DNA from: Ctena decussata
Lineage: Eukaryota; Mollusca; Bivalvia; Lucinida; Lucinidae
Direction of reading: 5' to 3'
Length of the DNA: 64,000 nucleotides
Assembly (NCBI GenBank): GCA_963989385.1
Contig: OZ022502.1
Span: 54,739,454-54,803,453 of the forward strand
This document shows positions 35,440 through 46,206 of the stretch, piece by piece. The first letter of the stretch is position 1; the number at the start of each line of letters is the position of its first letter. The notes under the pieces are model-generated. The model was given only the letters and a program-made list of their open reading frames with translations. It was not told the origin of the DNA and did no database searches. The translations under genes and the position numbers were made by a program.

Positions 35440-36780
35440 CACTATAGCAAACAGTGGGCTCGAGAAGTTGTCCCTGGACAACCATCTAATTAATTCTTTC
35501 CCATGTTCCAATGGTGTGTCTGTGCAAGTTTGGTCACACTCGATCTGTTCATTCCGGAGATATGGTGCAAGCAAACCATGTTTAACACTGTAAGTCCTCA
35601 TGTGACCTTGAATATAAGATCAATGTAACCAAAGTCTAACAGTGTTTCCCCACTTCCTTATAATATACTTGTGCAAGTTTGATCAAAATGCATAAATCCC
35701 TTCCGAAGATATGGTGCATACAACCCATTTTCATTGTTTTTTACCGCCTGTGACCTGAAAATATGGTCAAGGTCATCAACTTTTTTCAGTTCTTTTCCGC
35801 TTCCCTGTGATATATTTGTGCAAGTTTGATCTAAATCTATCCACCCGTTCAGGACATATGGCGCCAACAAGCCATTCAGATACCTCCTATGACATTGAAA
35901 TCGGGTCAACGTCACCAAAATCTAATCAGCTCTTTTTCCCCACCCAAAGATGTATCTTTGCAAGTTTGGTGAAAATACACATTTAACCCTTCAGGAGATA
36001 GAGTGCAGACATGAAGTTATGCTGACACACAGACACCGACACCAATGCAGACGGGATCTGCACCAAAACAACATACCCGCCTTCCCTTTCCTCCCCCCCC
36101 CCCCCCGCAAATGTTGAGGGGGAGACATAAATATGTTTATCAATATGATAAATATATAAGCAAATTTTCTTCTCCGTTATGAAATATCTAAATGTATTTC
36201 TGCTCATTTTATGTCCTTTATTTGTTGCTACTAGATGCACTCAGATTGTCAATTGCTGTTTTGGTGGAACATCTGATTGTATCCATAGCAGTAAAATATA
36301 CCGAATTATTGTCCAAATGAGACTTATTTGGAAAATAGAAAGTATATACATAGATCCAAAATCTAATCAGTTCTCTTTCATTTCAGAGTTATATATCTGT
36401 GCAGGTTTGCTTTAAATCCATCCATCCATTTAGAAGATATTGTGCTGACAAGCCATTTTTTCCAGCATTCAGTGACCCCCGTGACCTTGAAAATAAGGTC
36501 AAGGTCAGCAAAATCTAGCCAGTTCTTTTCCATTTCACAATGATATATTTGTGCGAGTCTGGTAAAAATCAATTTATCCATTTCGGAGATACGGTGCAGA
36601 AAAACCATTTTTCATCATTCTTTGACTTTCTGTGACCTTGAAAATAGGATCAAGGTCAACAAAATCTAATCAGTTCTTTAACCCTACCCAATTATGTATG
36701 CATGCAAGTATGGTCATAATCCGTTTATTCCTACAGGACATTGAGTGCAGGCAAGGGCTACGCAGACGCTGATGGGATCC
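35440..36780. repeat. tandem array, ~150 bp unit, interrupted
   Basis: GTGCAAGTTTGRTCA landmarks are near 35520, 35671, 35817, 35958, 36402, 36551 and 36702. GTGACCTTGAAAATARGGTC blocks alternate with them. 36030-36360 is different: it has CCGACACCAATGCAGACGGG, a C-rich run and a short hairpin, so two copies of an element may abut here. Confidence 0.75.
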
Positions 36781-37699
36781 GCACCAAAAAAAAAAAAATG
36801 TCCCCCATCCAGCCCCCCACCCACCAACCACTGTGGGAACATGATGAAAAAAAGAAAGACGACAGAAATAATTAGCTTGTAGAAGCCCCCTAGACCATTC
36901 AAAATCAGCAGAGACTGAGATATATTCATTGTAGCATGCAACTTTTAATTTGGTTTTGCATTGAAAGAAAGTGGGTGGGGTAATTTAACCCCAAATTGTA
37001 AGGTACTAACGTATTTTTGAGGGTGAAAACTCTATATGTAGTTTTCTTCAGTTGTTAATCATGCATCAACTTGTATTTTGGCTCATATTTCTTGAAAATC
37101 TTCAAGATATTGTATTTTATCTCAGAATTTCAACTATGAAAGTTCCTTCTGATTTCTCTGACGGTGGTTAAATTCAAAGAAAAATATTTTCAATTTAAAA
37201 AATATACCATCTCCAATTTTTTGATATATCAACAACTAGGCTTTGTACTCTCTGCACCAAGAGAAAGAAAAAAATCTATAGCCGCATTTTTTAGTAAAAC
37301 GTCTTAAAAATTTGCTGATTTTTGATGTTTTGAAATAGACGCCTTACAAGGTGGAAGTCAAGGTCAGTGACTGCTTGACCATAGTAATATGAAGAAACTT
37401 TTCTGTATTTGTAAGCAGCACTTACATGGTTCTCTTGTAAAATGTAAGTATCAATACCGTTTGTTGTGAATTACTACCAGAACAATTGGAGTCAAATCTT
37501 GCATTTTTCATTTGAAAAATCACCAGATTAGGCTGAAAAACAGAAAATCCTGGTTGCCATGGCAACGGATAGTTTGATCGAAAAAAAACTTTTATTTTTG
37601 TTCATCACTTGACATAAGCAAAACAGACACTGAGTTTCGTGAAAATCTGAGACATGTCATTTTCACCTGATTTTGGTGCTTACAGAGAATGACTCTTAA

Positions 37700-38484
37700 G
37701 ACTTTATTGATTATACTTTGCAAAATAAAAACACAATCGATCGTGCTTCTCTGTTTCCTAAACCCAAATTGTACATCAGTTAATAAATTGTTATCCTCGG
37801 CCTATTTACGTAATCGAGTATCGAGTAAAATGGAAAATATTTTAGAAAATATGCTTGTCAGTGTGATTCCTCTGTAATTGTTCACCTCATTTAAATTACC
37901 CTTTTTAGGGACTGGAACTATGATTCCTCTTGACCAGGAGTCAGGGTATATACAGTTTTCGTACATATGATTGAAGAGTTTGCATAAAATAGGTGCTAAT
38001 ATTTCCCCGCCATCGATAAAAATCTCGGGCGATAACGAATCAACACCGGCACTCTTGCCTCGCTTTAAGGAATGTATGGCAGCTAAGACCTCAGTACATG
38101 TGAAAGCACAGTCAAGTTGTTCTATCACATTACCGGGAATATCACCAGAGATGTGGGTTTCGGTTTCCTCGTTCTGGAATTGTTGATCAGAGGCAAATAA
38201 CGACTTAAAATGTGTAAAAAATCATCCGCCGTAATATTTGATTGATTATTATAATTTCCTTTCATTTTACGTATTTCACTCCAGAATTTTTTTGGCTGCG
38301 ATTTGGCTAAATTATGCATCGTATTTCTTTGTTTTTGTTTAAATTTATTTCTAGCCCACCGTTTTACTTTACAATAATTACTCCTTTTTTCAACAACTGC
38401 CTCGCGCGTATCACGTGACCGATATTTTCTGTTAACCTTATGGGCTGACTTGAGTTCCCGCCTTGCGGCTTCGCATTCCTCCAT
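37700..38484 (-). pseudogene. LINE ORF2, linker and RT fingers (frameshifted)
   Basis: 38125-38484 is a basic linker with AKSQPKKFWSEIRKMK, which commonly precedes the RT of Jockey/CR1 LINEs. 37802-38128, one frame over, has KRGKSAGVDSLSPEIF, RGIIVPVPKKGN and NNYRGITLTSIFSKIFS (RT motifs 0-2). A TAG ends the frame at 37802. The same frame then continues FGFRKQRSTIDC up to the TTAA insertion point at 37696-37699. It is inactivated by a stop, a frameshift and the inserted element. Confidence 0.88.
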
Positions 38485-38543
38485 GTACCACGGACTTTTA
38501 AACTTACGCTCTGTTTCAGAGAAACTACGACGCTTTGTTGATT

Positions 38544-39683
38544 TTATCGTACCGAATACACTAAATGAGGCATTATACAGTGTATCTGCAAAGTATCTAT
38601 GCCTTGATTAATATCAATTCTTGATTCAATTATTTCGTTAACAATTATGTTCAAATTTTCGGCTTGCGAATTTAGCACATTTGTGAATTCATTAGTTTTT
38701 TCACTATCCCATATTAGTTTCTCGACCTTGATATCATTCGCCTCTGGAAGGGGATGGTAATAATTGACATCGATATTTAGTTGAATAGACGCATGTGCAG
38801 AACACGAATAAAAATCATGAACGATAAAATTCTTAATTAAGGGAAACAGATCGTGTGACATTAATACATAGTCGATCATGCTTTGGCCATTTGCCGACAT
38901 AAACGTGAAATGACCATGGCCTGCATCGTCTCCCATACGTCCGTTTACGATTTTTATATCTGTACTTGTACATATATCGAGCAACTTCATGCCAGATGAA
39001 TTGCAAATTTTGTCCATAGAAAATCTTTCCGGAAGCTCGAAGCTGTTAATACTCGTGTCGGAGCAGTCTACCGTATGAATATATTTATCGAATGTATGAC
39101 TGTCGTAAATAATATCTGGCCGCATACCGCATCTTGCATTTAAATCTCCAGTTATTGAAATTTTACCAACAGACAAATATTTACGGATACCGTTTTCTAA
39201 TAATTCAAAATAGTCAACATTATGCTGTTTATAGTATGCAGAATCCTGGGGCGGTATATATGCAAAACAAAAACAGATGTCAGATTCTAAATGAAAAAAA
39301 TTCTTACAAAGCTTGACCCATATGATCCCAGAATCATCTTTTTCTAAAATTTGAATTCCGTCTTTTATTTCTGCACGTATAAAAAGACAAACACCGCCAT
39401 GACCACGCTTACCTCTTCCATGCATACTCTCTCTCCTAGGCACATCGATACATTCATACCCCCTTAAATGAAATGAGTCACCTGCTCTTTGCCAGGTCTC
39501 ACTGAAAAACAGAATGTCACACTCGGACACTAAATTTACAAAATTTTCGTCATCAATGCAATTTTTCAGTCCTTCGACATTCCACGAAATAATTGTCAAA
39601 TTCACGCCCTTCTCCACTGTCCTAAGCAGAATTACCTGCTCCATCCGGCTCAAAAAGTTTGTTGTTGATATAGAGTTTATCAC
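38544..39683 (-). pseudogene. LINE ORF2, apurinic/apyrimidinic-type endonuclease
   Basis: A 379-codon frame holds the exonuclease-endonuclease-phosphatase domain that nicks target DNA for LINE insertion. Visible motifs are IISWNVEGL (catalytic Asn), FFSETW (Glu), ITGDLNARC (Asp/Asn), SMIDYVLMS and, at the last motif, CSAHASIQL. The usual SDH triad member reads SAH, so one catalytic Asp is missing and activity is doubtful. The start overlaps the end of ORF1, as in other two-ORF LINEs. A frameshift near 38500 separates it from the linker and RT. Confidence 0.9.
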
Positions 39684-40221
39684 GCACTAAAGCAGCCTTC
39701 TTTCCCTCCCTGCGCGCTTTTACCATTTCAGGGATTAAGGCTTTTCTACGCTCTTGAACAATTGGTGGAAACTGCTCAAATACGGCATAAGGAGACCCTC
39801 TTAGATTAATATTTTGCAACGCACTCTTAACTTACATCTTTGAAGCTGTGTCTTTAAATTTTACAACGATGTTACGAGTTTTATTTGGATTAAAGGCTCC
39901 CATACGATGAGCCCTATAAATCAAAATGCGCTCCCTTGGGTTACTAATATGTAGTACATGTTCACAAAAGTCGATCACCTTGCCAACGCAATCTTCACTT
40001 GCCACAGCTTGAGCATAAGATCGTGGTGACCGAGGCTGTTCAGCATTTCCACTACCAACTGGCTGATTATTTGATCCCGAAGTCTCCATACGCTCACCCC
40101 CGACGTTGCCCACACTTGCCGTATCAGGACCCGCGCTTGCTATATTAGCACCTTGAGCGAAGCCAGAGAAAGTTTGCATAGGGTTCGAGGTCTCTGGGAT
40201 AACACGGTTGAATAATTTCAT
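39622..40221 (-). pseudogene. LINE ORF1 (nucleic-acid-binding protein), truncated
   Basis: The frame from 40221 runs to a single in-frame TAA (39832-39834) and continues in the same frame to 39622. A low-complexity Gly/Ser/Asn N-terminal part is followed by RSYAQAVASED. Then comes an L1-ORF1-like RNA-binding tail with YRAHRMGAFNPNKTRNIVVK, FEQFPPIVQERRK and RREGKKAALVRDKLYI. ORF1 proteins coat LINE RNA. The 5' end looks truncated, and the stop plus truncation make it non-functional. Confidence 0.85.
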
Positions 40222-40736
40222 CTACACACCACTGATCATGTCAGTAATGTATTATTTATACTGTAGGTGTTAACATAGGTATGCTTGCCTCCCCTATATT
40301 TAATCAATGCGCCCAGTGTACATTTACTTTGTACATGGTTGAACATTTGAGAAAAAGCTACTGTTTTCATCTGGTCTACATTACAATTTGAGAAAGAGTT
40401 GGAATAAATAATTGCTAGGACGCTCTTCATTATGCAATAATGCACCTTCAGCACTACGAAAATTTTCAATAAAGATATTATTTTTTCAGATTTATTCGCA
40501 GAAAATTACCCTTTAATCTTTCCTTATAAAAACACTTTTTTAAGCAGCATGTACATCTAGTTTGTATTCTAAACTGTATAGAACAACAAAAATAAGAAGT
40601 CTGCTAACTTTCAGGGAGATACGTTACATTTTTATGGTTTTATGCAGATTTTTACATTTACCATAAATCACCACCTTAACAATCCGATTGCAGTTGTCCG
40701 AATATAGCCAGTGTCACTAAAATGCTACTTTAAAAT

Positions 40737-40974
40737 TGAGCCGCGACACGAGAAAACCAACAATGTGGTTGTGCGCCCAGTGAAGACTCAGATCAGCCTG
40801 GGGATCCGCCCAGTTTGAACGGACTCTTCGTTAAAGACTCAAAGGGTATCTAAGGGTTTAAGCTACCTCCATGCGGACAGAGAGGACTCTGATCGGACTG
40901 GGCGGATGCCCAGGCTGATCTGAGTCTGCGCTGGGCGCACAACCACATTGTTGGTTTTCTCGTGTCGCGGCTCA
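40737..40974. mobile_element. GAGCCGCGACACGAG foldback MITE, copy 2
   Basis: TGAGCCGCGACACGAGAAAA at the left is paired with TTTTCTCGTGTCGCGGCTCA at the right, with ~95-bp arms carrying GGTTGTGCGCCCAG and ACTCAGATCAGCCTGG. It is the best preserved of the three full copies. Confidence 0.9.
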
Positions 40975-41276
40975 AATGATCTCGGAAAGGAACCGATAAC
41001 ATTTATTCTGGATGAGTTACAGATATCGTGGCAAACTACTGCATGAATGAATAAAGGTTCTTTATGTTTTGATTAAGATGTTTTCTGTTTGATACAACCA
41101 CAGATTTTAGCAAAGATGAGGGAAAGTGTCTATAAAGAGCTTTGGAAATGTCTGGTGATTTTTGCGAGCTGAACAGATATGGACCATTTATATCACTCTT
41201 CTGTAATAAGGTATACTGCTTCGGGTGTTTCGTTTCACCAATATTCCCAGAACTTACCTGCTACATTTGGATTTAT
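40975..41276. other. no gene seen
   Basis: Unremarkable AT-rich sequence between a MITE and a repeat element. Confidence 0.4.
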
Positions 41277-42098
41277 TATACCCCGCCACACGTTAGTGGC
41301 GGGGTATTATGTTTTCCAGCTGGCTGTCCGTGTGTCTGTCCGTCCGTCGTACGTACGTCTGTCCGTCCGTCCGTCCGGTCGTCCGTCCGTCCGTGAGCAC
41401 TTCGTTTCCGTTCGATAACTTGAGTATTTATTAACGGATTTTATTCATACATGGCATGTGCATTGGTCTTGGAAAGATCTCGGTTGGGATTGTTAATGGG
41501 CAAATTTCGATGTCTTCTTATGGAGTTATTGCCCTTTTCATGGTCTTAAAAACAGTTTTTGGTCTGTAGTTCTTGTACACTTTGAAATATCTTGATGAAA
41601 TTTCACAGAAATGATCGAAGTAACATAAGCTTTCAGTTATAAGCAGAATTTTGTCCACCTGGATTATCTGCCCCTGCCCTAGGGCTATATACATGTATGA
41701 AATAATGAAAAAAAAATGTATAAAATTAGGGTCGAAAGGGATTTTTCTGAAACTTGTAACAAATTATCATATTGATATAAGCTTTATGTCTTGATCAAAA
41801 TTTTGTCCCCCAGTGGTTATCTGCCCTTGACACATGCTGTATACATGTATGAAATCATGAAAAAATCAATATAAAATCAGATTTTCGGTATATCTTGATG
41901 AAATTTCATAGAAATGATTAAAATAACATAAGCTTTCTGTTACAAGTAGTATTAAGTCCACATAGGTTACCTGCCCCTGCCCCAGAGCTATATACATGTA
42001 TAAAATTATGAAAAAATTCTGTTCATGTCATGATAAAAAAAATGTATAAAAGATAGAAGACGGGGTATTGGTTTGCAGTGGCGGGGTATTACGCAGTC
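41277..42098 (+). mobile_element. ACCCCGCCAC-headed repeat element
   Basis: It opens with the hairpin TACCCCGCCAC/GTGGCGGGGTA (41279-41306), followed by a GTCCGTCC microsatellite (41325-41395). Then come three ~150-bp units with TCTTGATGAAATTTCA, ACATAAGCTTTC and TATATACATGTATGAAAT. It closes with GACGGGGTATTGG and GTGGCGGGGTATTACG. It is non-coding, and the Arg/Pro/Ser frames come from the microsatellite. Confidence 0.8.
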
Positions 42099-42533
42099 GT
42101 TTACGATGCTTTTATTTGCAACTTGAACTGGCATACCTTCTAACCTTCATTTTCGTAGAGAAGTGCTGTTGGTTCCTCTGAAAGGCACAAGTAACGAGCA
42201 TTTTCTCCGCCGAAAGGCGGTGTAACGAAGTAAAGTGAACCCCCCCCCCCCAGAATAACGACCCCCCGGTCATTATTCTTTAAAGAAAAGTGACTCCCCG
42301 GTCATAATATTATGACTCCCCGGTCATAATATTATGATTCCCATACACGAAATAAATCGACCCCTCGCGAAGAATTGTGACCCCCATAGAATAACGACCC
42401 CCGGTCATTATTCTTTAAAAAAAGGTGCCACCCCGCCGGTCATAATATTATTGACCCTCTACGCGAAGTGTAGTGGCCATTAGCTAAAAAGAAAAGAACG
42501 TCACCCCGTCTCCCCTCCCCCCACCCCCCTCAA

Positions 42534-42564
<31 letters not shown>

Positions 42565-42842
42565 CGCCTTCCCCACAACCACCCCGTACAAAAAAAAATG
42601 ATAAACAAATACGTGAAATAAACAAATACATGAAATAAACAAATAAATGAATATAAGAAATAAAGTCATACTCGGAATAAAAAAAACTAAGTCATTCCGA
42701 GTATAGTGTACGCTCCTATGGCTGATACGATTTCGTTAACCCATTTAAGCCTAGCATAGAGGCAAACGTTCAGACCAAGATCAGACGCAGCAGAAATACG
42801 CATCCGATCATTTTCATTGTTAGCATAAAATTTAAAATGAAA

Positions 42843-43520
42843 AAACAAGAGGACCATGAGGTCCTGAATCGCTCACCAGAGTAAACAACAGGTCAAATAT
42901 CAAACTTGTGTCATCGCTTGAAAAACCTACTATATGAATCCCAAAATGCTGGATATCATATTTTCAATATCATTAACTTTTGGAGAGAAGAAGAATTTTA
43001 AAGGTTTATAACACATGGGCATAAGGGACATCTCGGCCCTGTGACCAGAACCGTCCAAACAAACTATGTTTTTCCTGACTCATGGAGGTTCCATGTGACA
43101 TTTTCCTTCAATCAGCTCAGTCGTTTCGTTTAACAGAGATGTCTGAAGCTGTTGAAATACGATCAAAGAATGACCTTGATCTCTGGTTCTAAAATTCTTC
43201 AAATACTCATTTAGTTGATTGGCTATACCAAAGTCTTCAAAAATATGTTACGACATTTTCTAATTTAAAGAAAATTTAACCTTGTTGTAAAAAAGGTGAA
43301 GGTCAATGCAATATCATCTACTGCAAGTTTTATTATTGGTAATACTTGTAGATGTTGTTGTTGCTACTGCAACTGCTTCTGCTATCGTAGCAGTAGTAGT
43401 GCTTACAAATTTCATGTCAAAAATTTGTTTTCTTGCTACTTAAGAAAGTTTGACAAAATCTTCAACCCGGAAAAGGACCACACACATGTCATTTCGATTA
43501 GTTTGTGAATAAGTATCATT
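42843..43520 (-). repeat. AACAAGAGG...GAATCGCTCACC repeat, minus orientation
   Basis: AAAACAAGAGGACCATGAGG followed by GAATCGCTCACC is the reverse complement of the tail of the element at 46935-48867. It is followed by core-like sequence including a diverged ACCTTGATCTC unit. The right boundary is uncertain. Confidence 0.5.
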
Positions 43521-43675
43521 CTACTCAATGTATTTCACTTTAGAGACTAATGGCCGAGGATTTTCTTTAAAAAAAAGTGACGATAAGGTGAAGGGGTCGT
43601 TATTCCAGGCGGTCACAAGTTTTCTTGAGGAGTGATTAAATTTTGCGTGGGAAGGATGTATGTGTTTGGGGATTT

Positions 43676-43677
<2 letters not shown>

Positions 43678-43722
<45 letters not shown>
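43678..43722. repeat. (GT)n microsatellite, about 22 repeats
   Basis: An uninterrupted GT dinucleotide repeat within the foldback element. Shorter CA tracts are at 42532-42560, 44190-44220 and 45624-45643. Confidence 0.9.
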
Positions 43723-43723
<1 letters not shown>

Positions 43724-44188
43724 GGGCGGCGTCATGAGATAATAATATCATGACCACAGAGTCATAATACTATGACAGGGTGGGGTCACTATTCTTTAAA
43801 GAATAATGACCGGGGGTCGTTCTTCTGTGGGGAAATTTCCTTGTCAGTGAGTAGCGCGAAAACAAATTTTCTTCAATAAGAAAAACAGCAAAATTTAATA
43901 TTACAAATAACAAAACTTGCAGTAGTTAATAGTTAATAAGTGGTCGATTAGGTGGGGATTATCATTCTATAGCTATCATTGATGGGGTTAGCGGGTGTCA
44001 GTAGTTTCTACAAACGGAGTCGCTTTTTCTATAGAATAATGACAGGGGGTCGTTATTCTATGGGTTCCTCATAGAATAACGACCCCCGGTCATTATTCTT
44101 TAAAGAATAGTGACCCTCCTACCCCGTCATAATACTATGACTCGCGGTCATGACATTATAATACAATAACGCCGCCAGTCTCTCCTTC

Positions 44189-44221
<33 letters not shown>

Positions 44222-44362
44222 CCTTTCCAACAACATCATCAGGTATTACCAGATAATACAGCTTGCAGAAGTTAAAAGTCAGTTGGTGGGGATTAATATT
44301 TTATAGGTATCATCAAGGGGGTAAACGGGAGTCAGTATGTTTTAGAAACGGAGTCACTTTTT

Positions 44363-45462
44363 GTCACCCGACGTAGGCGGAGGGGGACTATAGAAATGAC
44401 CCTCGTCCGTCCGTGTGTGCGTCCGTCCGTCCTTCCGTCCGTCCGTCCGTCCGTCCTAAATCTTGTCCCCGCAACTCCTCCTACGTCTTTCATCGGATTG
44501 ATTTGAAATTTTACAGATTGTATTCTTATGATATGAAGATGTGCATGTGGTTTTTGATTTTTGTTTCGGCCATTTTTGATGGAGTTACAGCCCTTGCTGA
44601 CTCAGACCTTCCGAAATCTTGTCCCCACAACTCCTCCTACATCTTTCATCGGATTGATTTGAAATTTTACAGATCGTATTCTTACGATATGAAGATGTGC
44701 ATGTGGTTTTTTATTTTTGTTTCGGTCATTTTTAATTGAGTTACGGCCCTTGCTGACTCAGACCTTGTCCCCGCAACTCCTGCAACATCTTGTATCAGAC
44801 TGACTTGAAATTGTGCAGAATGTTTCATCATGATCTGAAGATGTGCATGTGATTTTGGAATTTCAATTGTCCTATTTTTTACAAAGTTATGGCCCTTTGT
44901 CATTTTTTTTTGCATTTTTCCAACTTTTGAATCGTTTGACCAAGAGAGCTGAAATTTGGTATGCTATTAGCGTTTGGTAAAGTGATTATTCTTATTATTG
45001 TTAGGGTATGCTAAATTATTAGTGACAGAGTTATTCCCCTTTCATAGATAATAGACATTCACTTAAAGGTAAAGGGATAACTCCAGAACTATTCATATTA
45101 ATGGACTGAATTTTCACAAACGCATTGTTCGTTTTTCATCAGATTCATATAAGAAGGATTATGGCTCTTGTTATTTTGTTACTGGGTATATAGTCTTGAT
45201 GTTTTGGTCATTTTGTAAGGGCCTATAGTTTCAGTAACCTGATTTCACACATACATGCCCCGTTCTGAACTTAAGTATTTTATAAATAGGCCCAGTAATT
45301 GGGTATATGTCTTTGCTTATGTTCAGTTATCATTTGCTTACCAGGTTTTGTAATATGTATATTTTCTGTTTTTGGCCATACATTTACTCTGAAACAGAAT
45401 AAAGGGCTGAAGTTTGTGACACATTTCAAACGTCGGGTGACACTTGGCCGATGGCCTTTTAT
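44363..45462 (+). mobile_element. 1.1-kb GTCACCCGACG repeat element, copy 2
   Basis: It has the same order and nearly the same sequence as 27238-28347, with a shorter (GTCC)n tract and scattered substitutions. It interrupts a foldback-element module: the left flank GGAGTCACTTTTT and right flank CTATGGAATAATGACCGG join to match the intact stretch GGAGTCGCTTTTTCTATAGA at 44024-44043. The insertion therefore appears to be at a T-rich site with no long duplication. Confidence 0.85.
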
Positions 45463-46082
45463 TCTATGGAATAATGACCGGGAGTCGTTATTCTGTGGGT
45501 TTCCTATAGAATAACGACCCCGGTCATTATTGTTTAAAGAAAAGTGACCCCCGGTCATAATATAATGACTTCCCAGTCATAACATGATAATATTATGAAC
45601 CCCCTCCCCCCTCCCTTTTCCTACACACACACACACACACACATCCTTCCCACGCGAAGATAAATGACTCCTCACGAAGAATTGAATTGTGACCGCCTAG
45701 AATAATGACCACCGTCACTTTTCTCAAAAAGTTGACCCCGGCGATTATTTTTAAAGAAAAGTATCCTGGTCATAATATTATGACTCCTCTACGCGAATAT
45801 AAATGACAATGCGCGAAGAAATTGCTTATTGAGAGGTCAAAAATGATTTTTCGGTTCACTTCTTTCTTCATTTTCAAGCAGATAGAGTAAGGCAATTGGT
45901 GTTATTATAATTGATTGTATTGAAAATAAGCAAAGTTCTATAGAGATACTACCCCAACGTGATATTTTTTTTTTCAAAATAACCAGCAAAACCTCTGTAT
46001 TGTGCATAAGTCTACCTGTTAATACTAAAATCTTATATAACATTGACACCATGAGTCAATTTCTGGCGAAAGTATGTGCACT

Positions 46083-46206
46083 TAGTACTGCTTAACGCTT
46101 AGGAGGTCTTAGCCTGCCCAGGAATAGTGTGGTAAGGTTAACTGACCGTCCCGACATGACCATAGCTGTTTACCGTGGACGTTAAGCATCAAATCAATCA
46201 ATCAAA
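46083..46206 (+). mobile_element. SINE/LINE 3' end with AATC tail
   Basis: The stretch ends in GTTTACCGTGGACGTTAAGC, then ATCAAATCAATCAATCAAAC. A CGTTAAGCATCAAATC block with an (AATC)n tail is typical of bivalve retroposon 3' ends. No head is recognised. Confidence 0.5.

Larger units (their letters stand above)
31339..37695. mobile_element. inner 6,357-bp TTAA element with ~795-bp inverted repeats
   Basis: TTAA flanks both ends (31335-31338 and 37696-37699). The termini are GAGTAATTCTCTGTAAGCAC and its complement (...GAGAATGACTC at the right). Long arms (about 31339-32137 and 36905-37695) match through CATGTCTCAGATTTT, TTGCTTATGTCAAGTGATGA, CCATGGCAAC, GCGGCTATAGATTTTTTTC and ATACCATCTCCAATTTTTTG. 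The middle holds three tandem arrays and no transposase frame. It split a LINE inside the RT: the LINE frame is continuous if the element and one TTAA are removed. It is the youngest of the three nested layers. Confidence 0.9.
37696..40225 (-). mobile_element. CR1/Jockey-type LINE, 5' half
   Basis: It carries the end of ORF1, the ORF2 endonuclease, linker and RT fingers, all on the minus strand and continuous in order with the part at 29246-31338. The 5' end is truncated near 40225, inside ORF1. It lies within the outer TTAA element. Confidence 0.85.
28850..40675. mobile_element. outer TTAA-flanked foldback element (host of the nest)
   Basis: TTAA at 28846-28849 is followed by GGTGGTGATAATC. 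At the other end ATCACCACC is followed by TTAA at 40676-40679. The arms (about 28850-29180 and 40350-40675) match through AATCTGCATAAAA, TTAGCAGA, TCTTTCCTTATA, AATAATATC and ATAATGAAGAGCG. Without the LINE inside, the element would be about 0.85 kb. A TTAA target site fits piggyBac or Kolobok transposases, but none is encoded here. Confidence 0.75.
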
